Assembly: GCA_963767565.1 (NCBI GenBank)
Contig: CAVYEG010000012.1
Location: forward strand, 62,001 to 126,000
DNA: 64,000 bases
DNA from: Palsa-504 sp963767565
GTDB taxonomy: Bacteria > Actinomycetota > Actinomycetes > Streptosporangiales > Streptosporangiaceae
Direction of reading: 5' to 3'
Shown piece by piece: positions 16,191 to 25,590 of the stretch. The stretch's first letter is position 1; each line of letters opens with the position of its first letter. A program made the translations under genes and the position numbers. The notes beneath the pieces are model-generated. The model saw only the letters and a program-made list of their open reading frames with translations, did not search any database and was not told where the DNA came from.

Positions 16191-18422
16191 ATGACCGACA
16201 GCTTCCCGCGGCAGGAGGCGAGGACCAGGCGGTTCTCCCTGGGCGTGCCGCGCGCCTTCCGCATCTCCCCCGACGGCGGCCGGGTCGCCTTCCTGCGCAC
16301 CACCAGCGGCACCGACCCGGTGACCTGCCTGTGGGTCCTGGACGTGGCCAGCGGCCAGGAGCGGCTGGTGGCCGACCCGCGGACGCTGGGCCTGGATGAG
16401 GAGAACCTGCCCGCGGCCGAACGAGCCCGGCGCGAGCGAGTCAGGGAGTCGGCGGGCGGGATCGTGGCCTACGCCACCGACCGGGACGTCACGCGGGCCG
16501 TCTTCGCGCTATCCGGGCAGGTGCACACGGTACCGCTGACCACGGTACCGCTGACCACGGTACCGCTGACCACGGGGCCGCTGACCGGAGACGGCGAGCC
16601 CGCGCGGGCGGTGGCCACGCGGACCCCGGCGCTGGACCCGCGGCCCGACCCCACCGGGCGGCGGCTGGCCTACGTGTGCTCCGGCGCGCTGCGGGTGACC
16701 AGCCTGGACGGCGACGGCGGCGACGACGTGGCCGTCGCGGACCCGCAGGGCGCGGCCGGGGTGACGTTCGGGCTGCCCGAGTTCATCGCGGCCGAGGAGA
16801 TGGACCGCCAGCGCGGCTACTGGTGGTCCCCGGACGGCTCGGCCCTGCTGGTGGCGCGGGCCGACGAGACCCCGGTCACCCGGTGGCACATCGCCGACCC
16901 GGCCCACCCGGAGCGGACGCCGACCGAGGTGGCCTACCCCGCGGCCGGCACCGCCAACGCCGAGGTGTCCCTGCTGCTGGCCCGGCTGGACGGCAGCCAC
17001 CTCCCGGTCGAGACCGGCGGCGCGGAATTCCCGTACCTGGTCACCGTGAGCTGGGAGGAAGCCGCCGAGCCGCTGATCGTGGTGCAGAGCCGGGACCAGC
17101 GCCGGATGCGGCTGCTGGCCCTGGACCCGGGCACCGGCCAGACCCGCGTGCTGCTCGAGGACGCCGACCCGCACTGGCTGGAGATCGTGCCCGGCGTGCC
17201 GGCCCGGCTGCCCGGCGGCCGGATCGTGTGGGCCCGGGACGAGGCGGACACCCGCCGCCTGGTCGTGCTGGCCCCGGACCAGGAGCCGGTGGCCGTCACC
17301 CCGCCCGGCCTGCAGGTCCGCGGCGTGCTCGACGTCGACGGCGAGGTGGTCCTGTTCTCGGCCTCGGCCGAGCCGACCGAGGTCGAGCTGTGGGCCTGCG
17401 GCCCATCCGGCCAGGACCGGACGGCCCAGGACCATTTGGCACTGCACATGGCCGGCCAGGGCGGCGGCGTCGAAGGCGGCACCCGGGCCGGCGGCACCAC
17501 GGTGAGCTGGCGCCGCGACCTGGCGGCCGACGGCGTGACCGTGACCGTGCACCGCGACGGCCAGCCGGCCACGACCATCGCCTCGCACGCCGAACGCCCG
17601 CTGCTGCCCGAGCCCCGCCCGGTGCTGCTGTCGGCAGGCCCGCGCGAGATCAGGACCGCGGTCCTGTTCCCGTCCTGGCACCGCGCAGGACAGGGCAAGC
17701 TCCCGGTGCTGCTCGACCCGTACGGCGGCCCGCACGCGCAGCGGGTGCTCAAGGCCCGCGGCGCCTACCTGACCTCGCAGTGGTTCGCGGAGCAGGGCTT
17801 CGCGGTGGTGGTGGCGGACGGCCGCGGCACCCCGGCCCGCGGCCCGCAGTGGGAGCGGGCGGTGGCCGGCGACCTGGCCGGGCCGCCGCTGGCCGACCAG
17901 ATCGAGGCGCTGCAGGCCGCGGCCGAGCGCTTCGGCGACCTGGACACCGGGCGGGTGGCGATCCGCGGCTGGTCGTTCGGCGGCTACCTGGCCGCGCTGG
18001 CCGTGCTGCGCCGGCCCGACGTGTTCCACGCCGCCCTGGCGGGCGCCCCGGTCACCGACTGGCACCTGTACGACACCCATTACACCGAACGCTACCTGGG
18101 CCTGCCGGACGGCGCCGGTGACGACTACGACCGCTCCTCGCTTCTTTCTCTACTTCCTTCTGGGGCGGAACGGTCCGGGGTAACAGCACGGCCTGTTCTG
18201 CTCATTCATGGCCTGGCCGATGACAACGTCGTGGTGGCCCACACGCTCCGCCTGTCCGGGGCCCTGCTGGCGGCCGGGTACCCGCATTCGGTGCTGCCGC
18301 TGACCGGGATCACGCACATGGCCTCGCAGGAAACCGTGGCCGAGAACCTGCTCACCCTGCAGCTCGATTTCCTGCGCGGCGCGCTTGGTATTCCGGAGCC
18401 CCGTGTTGCCAGCCCCGTGTAG
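16191..18422 (+). CDS. S9 family (dipeptidyl-peptidase IV-like) prolyl oligopeptidase
   Basis: 743 residues from ATG 16191. The N-terminal beta-propeller (about 1-490) begins with FRISPDGGRVAFL; the C-terminal alpha/beta-hydrolase domain has Ser595 in RGWSFGGYLA, Asp677 in LADDNVV and His709 in ITHMASQE. It cleaves peptides after Pro/Ala, cytoplasmic because no signal peptide is seen. The propeller contains a four-copy 15-bp tandem repeat (16527-16586) coding TVPLT units, an unusual flexible insert. Its TAG stop lies inside the second unit of a downstream 14-bp repeat array. Confidence 0.92.
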   Translation: MTDSFPRQEARTRRFSLGVPRAFRISPDGGRVAFLRTTSGTDPVTCLWVLDVASGQERLVADPRTLGLDEENLPAAERARRERVRESAGGIVAYATDRDVTRAVFALSGQVHTVPLTTVPLTTVPLTTGPLTGDGEPARAVATRTPALDPRPDPTGRRLAYVCSGALRVTSLDGDGGDDVAVADPQGAAGVTFGLPEFIAAEEMDRQRGYWWSPDGSALLVARADETPVTRWHIADPAHPERTPTEVAYPAAGTANAEVSLLLARLDGSHLPVETGGAEFPYLVTVSWEEAAEPLIVVQSRDQRRMRLLALDPGTGQTRVLLEDADPHWLEIVPGVPARLPGGRIVWARDEADTRRLVVLAPDQEPVAVTPPGLQVRGVLDVDGEVVLFSASAEPTEVELWACGPSGQDRTAQDHLALHMAGQGGGVEGGTRAGGTTVSWRRDLAADGVTVTVHRDGQPATTIASHAERPLLPEPRPVLLSAGPREIRTAVLFPSWHRAGQGKLPVLLDPYGGPHAQRVLKARGAYLTSQWFAEQGFAVVVADGRGTPARGPQWERAVAGDLAGPPLADQIEALQAAAERFGDLDTGRVAIRGWSFGGYLAALAVLRRPDVFHAALAGAPVTDWHLYDTHYTERYLGLPDGAGDDYDRSSLLSLLPSGAERSGVTARPVLLIHGLADDNVVVAHTLRLSGALLAAGYPHSVLPLTGITHMASQETVAENLLTLQLDFLRGALGIPEPRVASPV
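16527..16586 (+). repeat. in-frame 15-bp tandem repeat in the S9 peptidase gene
   Basis: Four copies of ACGGTACCGCTGACC (the last with GGGG for GGTA) encode repeated TVPLT units. Because the unit is a multiple of three, copy-number change would keep the reading frame. Confidence 0.9.
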
Positions 18423-18511
18423 CCAGCCCGTGTAGCCAGCCCCGTGTAGCCAGCCCCGTGTAGCCAGCCCCGTGTAGCCAGCCCCGTGTAGCCAGCCCCG
18501 TGTAGCCAGCG
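18403..18511 (+). repeat. 14-bp tandem repeat array overlapping the S9 peptidase stop
   Basis: About eight head-to-tail copies of GTGTAGCCAGCCCC: the first is degenerate (GTGTTG), the second is one base short, and five or more are exact. The unit contains TAG, which serves as the stop codon of the peptidase in copy two. There are no spacers, so this is not a CRISPR array. Both strands stay open by chance because of the repeat. Confidence 0.92.
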
Positions 18512-18655
18512 TCACACATCACGATGAGGTCTGCGTCACTGCATTAGGTGCGGGACTGGAATAAGTTCTTGGGCATCGGACACACGCAGGCCGGCCAGCG
18601 GCCGGATTTGCTATGCGCGCCGTAACGCTTAGGCTCGAAAGCAGGACGCTGAAGA

Positions 18656-19462
18656 ATGACACAGGCACCAGAAGCGCCAGACCGGACCAGGGCGCAGATC
18701 TCCGCACGCACGTTCCGCACCGACCCGTGGTGGAAGACGCCGCGCGTGGTGGCGGCCGGGCTCACGATCTGGCTGGCTTACGCCACGGTCCGGGTCTTCA
18801 CCGGCCACTGGTACTACGTGCCGTCTGACCACTACCTGACGCCGTTCTACTCGCCGTGCGTCAGCGGCGAATGCGTGCCGGGCTCGAGCACCCTGGGCCA
18901 GTGGATCCCGGCGGTGCCGCCGATCATCCCCTACGCGTTCGTGTCCCTGGTGTTCGTGCTGGGCTTCCGGCTGACCTGCTACTACTACCGGGGGGCGTAC
19001 TACCGCGCGTTCTGGCGCTCGCCCGCCGCGTGCGCGGTGCGCGAGCCGCACGCGAAGTACACCGGCGAGACCCGGGTGCCGCTGATCGCGCAGAACCTGC
19101 ACCGCTACTCCTGGTACATGGCCGTATTCATCGCGATCCTGCTCAGCTACGACGTGGCGCAGGCATTCCGCGGGCCGGACGGGAATTTCGGGTTCGGCAT
19201 CGGCTCGCTGATCCTGCTGGCCAACGTGATCCTGCTGTGGTGCTACACGCTGGGCTGCCACTCGTGCCGGCACATCACCGCCGGGCGGCTGAAGAACTTC
19301 TCCTCGCACCCGGTCCGGTACTGGGCCTGGACCAAAGTCTCGTGGCTGAACACGCGGCACCTGCAGTTCGCCTGGATCACGCTCGGCACGCTGATGCTGA
19401 GCGACCTGTACGTCATGCTGGTGGCCAGCGGGGCCTTCGCCGATCCAAGAATCTTCAATTGA
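18656..19462 (+). CDS. succinate dehydrogenase membrane anchor subunit (Sdh1/Rv0249c-like)
   Basis: 268 residues with about five membrane segments (roughly 32-47, 85-105, 140-163, 172-195 and 232-252). His residues inside or near them (H141, H211, H231 region) could bind heme. The long form with a C-rich loop (CVSGEC, about 71-76) matches the single-polypeptide anchor of the mycobacterial Sdh1 type rather than separate SdhC and SdhD. It lies 17 bases upstream of sdhA. It passes electrons between SdhB and menaquinone in the membrane. Confidence 0.85.
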   Translation: MTQAPEAPDRTRAQISARTFRTDPWWKTPRVVAAGLTIWLAYATVRVFTGHWYYVPSDHYLTPFYSPCVSGECVPGSSTLGQWIPAVPPIIPYAFVSLVFVLGFRLTCYYYRGAYYRAFWRSPAACAVREPHAKYTGETRVPLIAQNLHRYSWYMAVFIAILLSYDVAQAFRGPDGNFGFGIGSLILLANVILLWCYTLGCHSCRHITAGRLKNFSSHPVRYWAWTKVSWLNTRHLQFAWITLGTLMLSDLYVMLVASGAFADPRIFN

Positions 19463-19479
19463 CCGAACGGGCAGTGGTA

Positions 19480-21549
19480 ATGAGCGACGCAGTGGTTTCC
19501 GACGACGTGGCTTCCGACGACATCGATCGGTTCTCCTACGACGTGGTGGTGGTCGGCGCCGGCGGCTCCGGGCTGCGGGCCGCGATCGAGGCCCGGCTGC
19601 AGGGCAAGAAGACCGTGATCCTGTCCAAGTCCTTGTTCGGCAAAGCGCACACGGTCATGGCCGAAGGCGGCTGCGCGGCCTCGATGGGCAACGCCAACCC
19701 GAACGACAACTGGCAGGTCCACTACCGCGACACCATGCGCGGCGGCAAGTTCCTGAACAACTGGCGGATGGCCGAACTGCACGCCCAGGAGGCGCCGGAC
19801 CGGGTCTGGGAGCTCGAGGCGTGGGGCGCGGTCTTCGACCGGACCAAGGACGGCAAGATCAGCCAGCGGAACTTCGGCGGGCACGAGTACCCGCGGCTGG
19901 CCCACGTCGGCGACCGGACCGGCCTGGAGATCATCCGCACGCTGCAGCAGAAGGTCGTCGCCATGCAGCAGCAGGACGCCATCGAGCTCGGCGACCCGGA
20001 GGCGATGATCAAGGTCTACGCCGAGACGACCGTCACCGACCTGATCCTGGATGATGCGGGGCGGATCGCGGGGGCGTTCGGCTACTTCAGGGACACCGGC
20101 CGGTTCGTGCTGTTCGAGGCGCCCGCGGTGATCCTGGCCACCGGCGGCATCGGCAAGACCTACAAGGTCACCTCGAACTCCTGGGAGTACACCGGCGACG
20201 GGCACGCGCTGGCCCTGCGGGCCGGGGCCAAGCTGCTGAACATGGAGTTCGTCCAGCTGCACCCGACCGGCATGGTGTGGCCGCCGTCGGTGCGCGGGCT
20301 GCTGGTCACCGAGTCGGTGCGCGGTGACGGCGGCGTGCTGCGCAACTCCGAGGGCAAGCGGTTCATGTTCAACTACGTGCCCGACGTGTTCCGGGCCCAG
20401 TACGCCGAGACCGAGGAAGAGGCCGACCGCTGGTACACCGACGCGGACCATAACCGGCGCCCGCCGGAACTGCTGCCCCGCGACGAGGTGGCCCGGTCGA
20501 TCAACTCCGAGGTCAAGGCGGGGCGCGGGTCGCCGCACGGCGGCGTGTTCCTGGACGTCTCCACCCGGCTGCCCGCCGAGGAGATCTTGCGCCGGCTCCC
20601 GTCCATGTACCACCAGTTCAAGGAGCTGGCCGACGTGGACATCACCAAGGAGCCGATGGAGGTCGGGCCCACCTGCCACTACGTGATGGGCGGGGTCGAG
20701 GTCGACCCGGCCACCGGCGAGGCCGCGGTGCCCGGCCTGTTCGCGGTGGGTGAGGTATCCGGCGGCATGCACGGCTCGAACCGGCTGGGCGGCAACTCGC
20801 TGTCCGACCTGCTGGTGTTCGGCCGCCGGGCGGGCCTGGGCGCGGCCGAGTACGTGTCCGCGCTGCCGTCCCGGCCGGTCGTGCCCTCCGCCTCGCTGGC
20901 CGAGGCGAAACAGGTGGCGCTCGAGCCGCTGGAACGGGCCGAGGGCGAGAGCCCGTACGCCATCCACAGCGAGCTGCAGACGATCATGAACGACCTGGTC
21001 GGGCTCATCCGCCGCGAGTCGGAGATGAAGACCGCGCTGGTCGAGCTGGACAAGCTGCGGGCCCGGGAGGCCAACGTCTCCGTGCCCGGCGGCCGGGCCT
21101 ACAACCCGGGCTGGCACGTGGCCCTGGACCTGCGGAACATGCTGGTCGTGGCGGAGAGCGTGGCCCAGTCCGCGCTGGAGCGGCAGGAATCCCGCGGCGG
21201 CCACACCAGGGACGACTACCCGGCCATGTCGCCGGAGTGGCGCAAGGTGAACCTGATCTGCACGCTGGGGCCCGACGGCCACGTGTCACTGCGGCGGCAG
21301 GAGATGGTGCCGATGCGGACCGAGCTGCTCGAGCTGTTCGACATCGGCGAGCTGAAGAAGTACATGACCGACGAGGAACTGGTCGGGCTGCCCGCCGCCG
21401 AAGGCGTTGCCAATGGGCAGGGCGCCACGGCCGCCCCCGCGGAGGAGAACCCTTCCGCTCCGCCTGCCGGCGCGCCTTCTGGCGTCCTGCCGGAGGCGGG
21501 CCAGACGGCGCCGTCAAGCGAAGCGCCCGCGAGGAAGGCAGGAAATTAG
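19480..21549 (+). CDS. sdhA: succinate dehydrogenase / fumarate reductase flavoprotein subunit
   Basis: 689 residues from ATG 19480. Dinucleotide-binding VVVVGAGGSGLRAAIEA (about 22-38), His57 in KAHTVMAEGG as likely covalent FAD ligand, HPTGMVWPPSVRGLLVTE as active-site region with the catalytic-Arg-containing SRLPAEE-like part downstream, and GLFAVGEVSGGMHGSNRLGG. The last 45 residues are an Ala/Pro-rich disordered extension. Oxidises succinate to fumarate; works with the neighbouring anchor and SdhB. Confidence 0.95.
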   Translation: MSDAVVSDDVASDDIDRFSYDVVVVGAGGSGLRAAIEARLQGKKTVILSKSLFGKAHTVMAEGGCAASMGNANPNDNWQVHYRDTMRGGKFLNNWRMAELHAQEAPDRVWELEAWGAVFDRTKDGKISQRNFGGHEYPRLAHVGDRTGLEIIRTLQQKVVAMQQQDAIELGDPEAMIKVYAETTVTDLILDDAGRIAGAFGYFRDTGRFVLFEAPAVILATGGIGKTYKVTSNSWEYTGDGHALALRAGAKLLNMEFVQLHPTGMVWPPSVRGLLVTESVRGDGGVLRNSEGKRFMFNYVPDVFRAQYAETEEEADRWYTDADHNRRPPELLPRDEVARSINSEVKAGRGSPHGGVFLDVSTRLPAEEILRRLPSMYHQFKELADVDITKEPMEVGPTCHYVMGGVEVDPATGEAAVPGLFAVGEVSGGMHGSNRLGGNSLSDLLVFGRRAGLGAAEYVSALPSRPVVPSASLAEAKQVALEPLERAEGESPYAIHSELQTIMNDLVGLIRRESEMKTALVELDKLRAREANVSVPGGRAYNPGWHVALDLRNMLVVAESVAQSALERQESRGGHTRDDYPAMSPEWRKVNLICTLGPDGHVSLRRQEMVPMRTELLELFDIGELKKYMTDEELVGLPAAEGVANGQGATAAPAEENPSAPPAGAPSGVLPEAGQTAPSSEAPARKAGN

Positions 21550-21553
21550 AGCG

Positions 21554-22336
21554 ATGGGGTACAAGGCGGCGCTGAAGGTGTGGCGCGGGGATGCGGGAGC
21601 CGGGCAGCTGGCCGACTACCAGGTCGAGGTCAACGAGGGCGAGGTCGTGCTCGACGTCCTGCACCGGCTGCAGGCCACCCAGGCCAGCGACCTGGCCATC
21701 CGGTGGAACTGCAAGGCGGGCAAGTGCGGGTCGTGCTCGATGGAGATCAACGGGCGGCCGCGGCTGGCCTGCATGACCCGGATGTCGATCTTCCAGCCCG
21801 AAGAGCAGCTGACCATCACGCCGATGCGGACCTTCCCGGTGATCAGGGACCTGGTCACCGACGTGTCGTTCAACTACGCCAAGGCCCGGGAGATCCCGTC
21901 GTTCACCCCGGATCCATCGGTGCAGCCGGGCGAGTTCCGCATGCAGCAGGTGGACGTGAACCGGTCACAGGAGTTCCGGAAGTGCATCGAGTGCTTCCTG
22001 TGCCAGAACACCTGCCACGTGATCCGCGACCATCAGGAGAACCAGCAGTCGTTCGCCGGGCCCCGGTTCCTGATGCGGATCGCCGAGCTCGAGATGCACC
22101 CGGCCGACACGGCCGACCGGCGCGAGATCGCCCAGGACGACTTCGGCCTGGGCTACTGCAACATCACCAAGTGCTGCACCGAGGTCTGCCCCGAGCACAT
22201 CAAGATCACCGACAACGCGCTGATCCCCATGAAGGAACGCGTCGTCGGCCGCAAGTACGACCCGCTGGTCTGGCTCGGCGACAAGATCGGCCGCCGCACC
22301 CCCAAGGACACCCCCAAGGTCCCCGGCAAGCGGTAG
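21554..22336 (+). CDS. sdhB: succinate dehydrogenase iron-sulfur subunit
   Basis: 260 residues, ATG 21554, four bases after the sdhA stop. N-terminal plant-type [2Fe-2S] domain with Cys53, 58, 61 and 73. The C-terminal clusters use CIECFLCQNTC (144-154) and Cys202, 207/208 and 212 of the GYCNITKCCTEVCPEH region, for the [4Fe-4S] and [3Fe-4S] centres. Carries electrons from SdhA to the membrane anchor. The C-terminus is short and basic. Confidence 0.95.
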   Translation: MGYKAALKVWRGDAGAGQLADYQVEVNEGEVVLDVLHRLQATQASDLAIRWNCKAGKCGSCSMEINGRPRLACMTRMSIFQPEEQLTITPMRTFPVIRDLVTDVSFNYAKAREIPSFTPDPSVQPGEFRMQQVDVNRSQEFRKCIECFLCQNTCHVIRDHQENQQSFAGPRFLMRIAELEMHPADTADRREIAQDDFGLGYCNITKCCTEVCPEHIKITDNALIPMKERVVGRKYDPLVWLGDKIGRRTPKDTPKVPGKR

Positions 22337-22587
22337 CGGCGCCGTTTCCCGGCCCGCGTCGCGGCCGGTTGGCGGGGCCCGCGCAGGCGGGCCGGGGCGC
22401 GGTGGATGAAGACAGGATTAAGACGCGGGCCGGGGTGCTGCGGCCCGGCTACGATGGCTGATGGCCGGGCCTGTGGTCGTCCCGCCGACGCTGCCTGGGC
22501 TGGGGGAAGAACGTGTTCGTGGCGCCCGCACCACTGCTCGTTCGGTAAAAATGACTTTCGGTTGAGCCGTGGGAGCGAAGGGCTGGC

Positions 22588-23634
22588 ATGTCGCATCTGA
22601 CGTACGCAGAGGCTGGGGTCATCGGCCTGTTGCAGGGAATCACCGAGCTCTTCCCGATATCCAGCCTGGGCCACGCGGTGCTGATCCCGGCGCTTATCGG
22701 CGGGCAGTGGGCCCAGGACCTGGACGTCTCCAAGTCCGAGTCGCCGTACCTGGCGTACATCGTGGGGCTGCACGTCGCGACGGCCGTGGCCATGATCATC
22801 TACTTCTGGCGTGACTGGCTCCGGATCGTCAGGGCCTTCTTCGCCTCGCTCGGCCACGCCATCTCGCCCGAGCCGGGCACCGCGCGGTTCGTGCCGCAGG
22901 GCACCGACCAGACGCTGGCCTGGATGATCATCCTGGCCACGATCCCGGTGGGCATCGCCGGGCTCTTGCTCGAGCACACCTTCCGCACCATCTTCAGCAA
23001 GCCGATCCTCACCGCGTGCTTCCTGTCCGTGAACGGGCTGATCCTGTTCGGCGGCGAGCGGATGCGGCGGCGGGGCGCCGAGGCCGAGTCGCTGCAGGTC
23101 GCGGCCGACCAGCAGATGGCCGCGGAGCGGCAGCGGGCTGGGGTCGCCGCGGGGTCCTACGCTCCGGGCGGCGGGCGGCACTCCGCCGGGCAGCGGGCGG
23201 TGAAGCAGGAACAGGCGAGCGTCGCGGTGGCCGCCGACCGGCGGCTGACCGGCGTCGGTTACGTGAGCGCCTTCTTCCTCGGCGCCGTGCAGATTCTGGC
23301 CCTGCTGCCCGGCATTAGCCGGGATGGCATCGTCATGGTGAGCGGCATGTTCCGCGGCCTGTCCCGGCAGGACGCCGCGCGGTTCTCCTTCCTGCTCTCC
23401 GCCCCGGTCATCCTCGCGGCCGGCGCGCTGAAGATCGGCGACCTGACCGGGCCGCTTGGCGCCGGGATCCGCGGGCAGGTGCTATTCGGCAGCATTCTGT
23501 GCGGGATCGGCGCCTACTTCGCCCTGCGGTTCCTGGTCCGCTACCTGAGCAACCCGGCGCGCACGCTGACCCCGTTCGCCATTTACTGCCTGGTGGCGGG
23601 GCTGGGCTCGCTCATTTACCTGTCGGTGAAGTGA
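22588..23634 (+). CDS. uppP: undecaprenyl-diphosphatase
   Basis: 348 residues, longer than the usual about 270. Seen: LLQGITELFPISSLGH (14-29) with the QxxxE pair and the PGISRDG motif in the second inverted half; about eight membrane segments. It recycles undecaprenyl diphosphate for peptidoglycan synthesis and gives bacitracin tolerance. The extra length is a hydrophilic loop (about 155-220) rich in Ala, Arg and Gln between the two halves. Confidence 0.93.
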   Translation: MSHLTYAEAGVIGLLQGITELFPISSLGHAVLIPALIGGQWAQDLDVSKSESPYLAYIVGLHVATAVAMIIYFWRDWLRIVRAFFASLGHAISPEPGTARFVPQGTDQTLAWMIILATIPVGIAGLLLEHTFRTIFSKPILTACFLSVNGLILFGGERMRRRGAEAESLQVAADQQMAAERQRAGVAAGSYAPGGGRHSAGQRAVKQEQASVAVAADRRLTGVGYVSAFFLGAVQILALLPGISRDGIVMVSGMFRGLSRQDAARFSFLLSAPVILAAGALKIGDLTGPLGAGIRGQVLFGSILCGIGAYFALRFLVRYLSNPARTLTPFAIYCLVAGLGSLIYLSVK

Positions 23635-23665
23635 GCAGGCTGGATCGGCAGGCGTGCGTGGTTAG

Positions 23666-23684
23666 GCCGGCTAACGGTACCGGC
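23666..23684. terminator. weak hairpin between convergent uppP and NlpC/P60 genes
   Basis: GCCGG and CCGGC pair around a 9-base loop in the 100-base gap between two convergent stops. The position suits a bidirectional terminator, but the stem is only five pairs. Confidence 0.3.
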
Positions 23685-23734
23685 TGCTCCGGTGCGCCGG
23701 CTCTCCCCAGGATCCTCGCTGGCCTGGTCGGACC

Positions 23735-24835
23735 TCATTGACCCCGGCCGGAGGTGACGGAGGCGGTGGTGCTGGCGCTGGCGGTGATCCCGGGACGGGT
23801 GAAGCCGATCGGGTTGCGGTCGGTGTAGGTGGCTATGCGGATGGGGAAGCCGGTGGCGTAGGCCTCGATCATCTGGCCGTGGCCGATGACCAGGCCGACG
23901 TGGCCGGGTGAGGTGGGGGTGCCGTCGGCGCCGGCGAAGAAGACCAGGTCGCCGGGCTGGGCCTGGGCGGCGGGGATTTTGGGTTCGGTGGCCCATTGCA
24001 TCTGGGAGGTGCGGGCGATGGTGATCCCGGCGGTGCGGTAGGCCATCATGACCAGGCCGGAGCAGTCGTAGGCGTCCGGGCCGGTGGCGCCCCACTGGTA
24101 GGGCTTGCCGAGTTGCTGTTCGGCGTAGGCCAGGGCGGTGGCGACGGCCTGGCTGGGTGCGGCGATGGGGGGCACGCTCCCGGCGGTGGTGGTGCAGCCC
24201 GCCGCGGTGCTGCCCGGCGGCATGGCGGCGGACACCACGGAGTAGTGGCCGCCGGCGTAGAGGCCGGCGTAGTACAGCACGCTCTGGACGTAGGACTGCA
24301 GGTGGTTGTAGGCGAAGATGGCCGCGGCCGGGTTGGCCTGGACCTGGGCGGCCAGCAGGTACCGGGCCGCGCCGGCGATCGCGTCGGCCGGGTCGTAGAC
24401 GCTGGCGTCGGGGCCGCCGTCCTCGTCGGTGGCCACGCCGTTGACGACCTGGCTGGCCGGGTGCACGGGCAGGCCGCCCCAGACGTTCCCGGCCTGGCCG
24501 CCGATGCCGATCTGCATCGGCCCGGCCGCGCCGAACCCGTTCTGCCCGCTGTGCACCCCGGGCAGGCTGCTCTGCCCGTTGCTGCTTTCCACCGTGCCGA
24601 TGCCGGCCAGGATGGTCCACGGCACCCCGTACTGCTGGCCGGCCTTGCGGTACCAGAACAGGTAGCTGGCCGGGATCGACTGGGCTTTCGGGCCGGCCGG
24701 GGGCTGCCCGGCCGTTCCGGCCTGCTGACCCGAGCAGCCCGCCGAAGCGGCGAAGAACAAGTTGGTCCCCATCATGACCGGCACGGCCAGCAGGCCGAGC
24801 AGCACGATCCCGGCCAGCCCGATGATCCCGGCCAC
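23735..24835 (-). CDS. bifunctional lytic transglycosylase / NlpC-P60 endopeptidase (conjugation-type cell-wall hydrolase)
   Basis: 366 residues from GTG 24835, the only start codon after an in-frame TAG near 24.93 kb. One membrane anchor (about 1-30), an SLT-like domain with Glu83 in GIGTVESSNG, then an NlpC/P60 domain with Cys258 in YDCSGLVMM and His312 in PGHVGLVIGHG. The two-domain layout is that of TcpG/CwlT-type hydrolases, which open peptidoglycan for conjugation machines. Last gene of the minus-strand secretion-like cluster. The tail after about 350 is Ser/Thr-rich. Confidence 0.9.
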   Translation of the reverse strand: MAGIIGLAGIVLLGLLAVPVMMGTNLFFAASAGCSGQQAGTAGQPPAGPKAQSIPASYLFWYRKAGQQYGVPWTILAGIGTVESSNGQSSLPGVHSGQNGFGAAGPMQIGIGGQAGNVWGGLPVHPASQVVNGVATDEDGGPDASVYDPADAIAGAARYLLAAQVQANPAAAIFAYNHLQSYVQSVLYYAGLYAGGHYSVVSAAMPPGSTAAGCTTTAGSVPPIAAPSQAVATALAYAEQQLGKPYQWGATGPDAYDCSGLVMMAYRTAGITIARTSQMQWATEPKIPAAQAQPGDLVFFAGADGTPTSPGHVGLVIGHGQMIEAYATGFPIRIATYTDRNPIGFTRPGITASASTTASVTSGRGQ

Positions 24836-24942
24836 CAGGATCCGCGGCGAGATACCGGAGGTCCCGGCCCGGCCGGGGCCTGCCCGGTCCCGGGACGGGA
24901 GGAAAGCCTGGTGGTCATGCGCTGCCTAGTGCTGCCGGGTGA

Positions 24943-25578
24943 TCATGAATTGCCCGCGTCCTGCAGCTCGATATCGCTGACCTGCCAGGCGCTGCCCGCG
25001 CCGGTCACGGTGACGGCGTACGCCGTGCTGCCGCTGGTGGTGCCCTGGGCGGTGACCAGCCGCTGCCCGGCATCGACGATGAAAGTCAAGCTGGAGGGGC
25101 CGAAGGCGCGGATCGAGACGATCGCCGCGGTCCCGGTGGAGACCTGCTGCTGGCTGGTCCTGAGCTTGGCCACGCCCGGGGCCTGGTAGGCGGCCTGCAG
25201 GGTGGCGGCGAGCTGGCCGGTGATCAGGCCGCCCATCTTGGCCACGTATCCGGCCGCGGTCTCGGTGTAGGTGTAGGTGTCGTAGTCGACGCTGACCTGG
25301 GTCGCGACCGACGCGGCGGTGGCCAGGTCCTGCTGGGTGAACGGCAGCCAGGAGTAGATGTTCACCCCGCCCGCCGCCGCGGCCGGCGCCGTGACGGCCG
25401 GAACGACGGCGGGCGGCACGCTGGTCACGGCGGCCGGCGCCGCGCTGGGCGAGGCCGCCGCCCGGGCCGCGGCGGGCGAGCGGGTCAGCGCCGGGGCGAC
25501 CAGGAAGTAGCCGAGCACGGCGAGGACCACCACGATGAGGGCGAAGACCGCGCTGCGCTGGCCAGGGCTGAGATCCAT
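24943..25578 (-). CDS. membrane-anchored VirB8/TcpC-like accessory protein
   Basis: 211 residues: short cytoplasmic start, one membrane segment (about 10-30), an Ala/Pro/Val-rich linker (about 35-70) and an exported domain (about 75-205) of alternating helix and strand ending WQVSDIELQ. The fold plan resembles NTF2-like VirB8/TcpC domains, and the position between the wall hydrolase and the Pro-rich protein fits an assembly factor. Sequence identity cannot be proven by eye. Confidence 0.55.
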   Translation of the reverse strand: MDLSPGQRSAVFALIVVVLAVLGYFLVAPALTRSPAAARAAASPSAAPAAVTSVPPAVVPAVTAPAAAAGGVNIYSWLPFTQQDLATAASVATQVSVDYDTYTYTETAAGYVAKMGGLITGQLAATLQAAYQAPGVAKLRTSQQQVSTGTAAIVSIRAFGPSSLTFIVDAGQRLVTAQGTTSGSTAYAVTVTGAGSAWQVSDIELQDAGNS

Positions 25579-25590
25579 GGTGACCGCCCG

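Noticed and set aside
18403..18511. Repeat array considered as CRISPR
   Set aside because: Units are contiguous 14-mers without spacers and no cas gene is present.
18150..18515. Minus-strand ORF with GYTGLATRGW repeats
   Set aside because: It is only the reverse reading of the 14-bp repeat array and of the peptidase gene.
18856..19479. Upstream extension of the sdhA frame inside the anchor gene
   Set aside because: The sequence is a shadow of the anchor protein; SdhA homology begins after ATG 19480.
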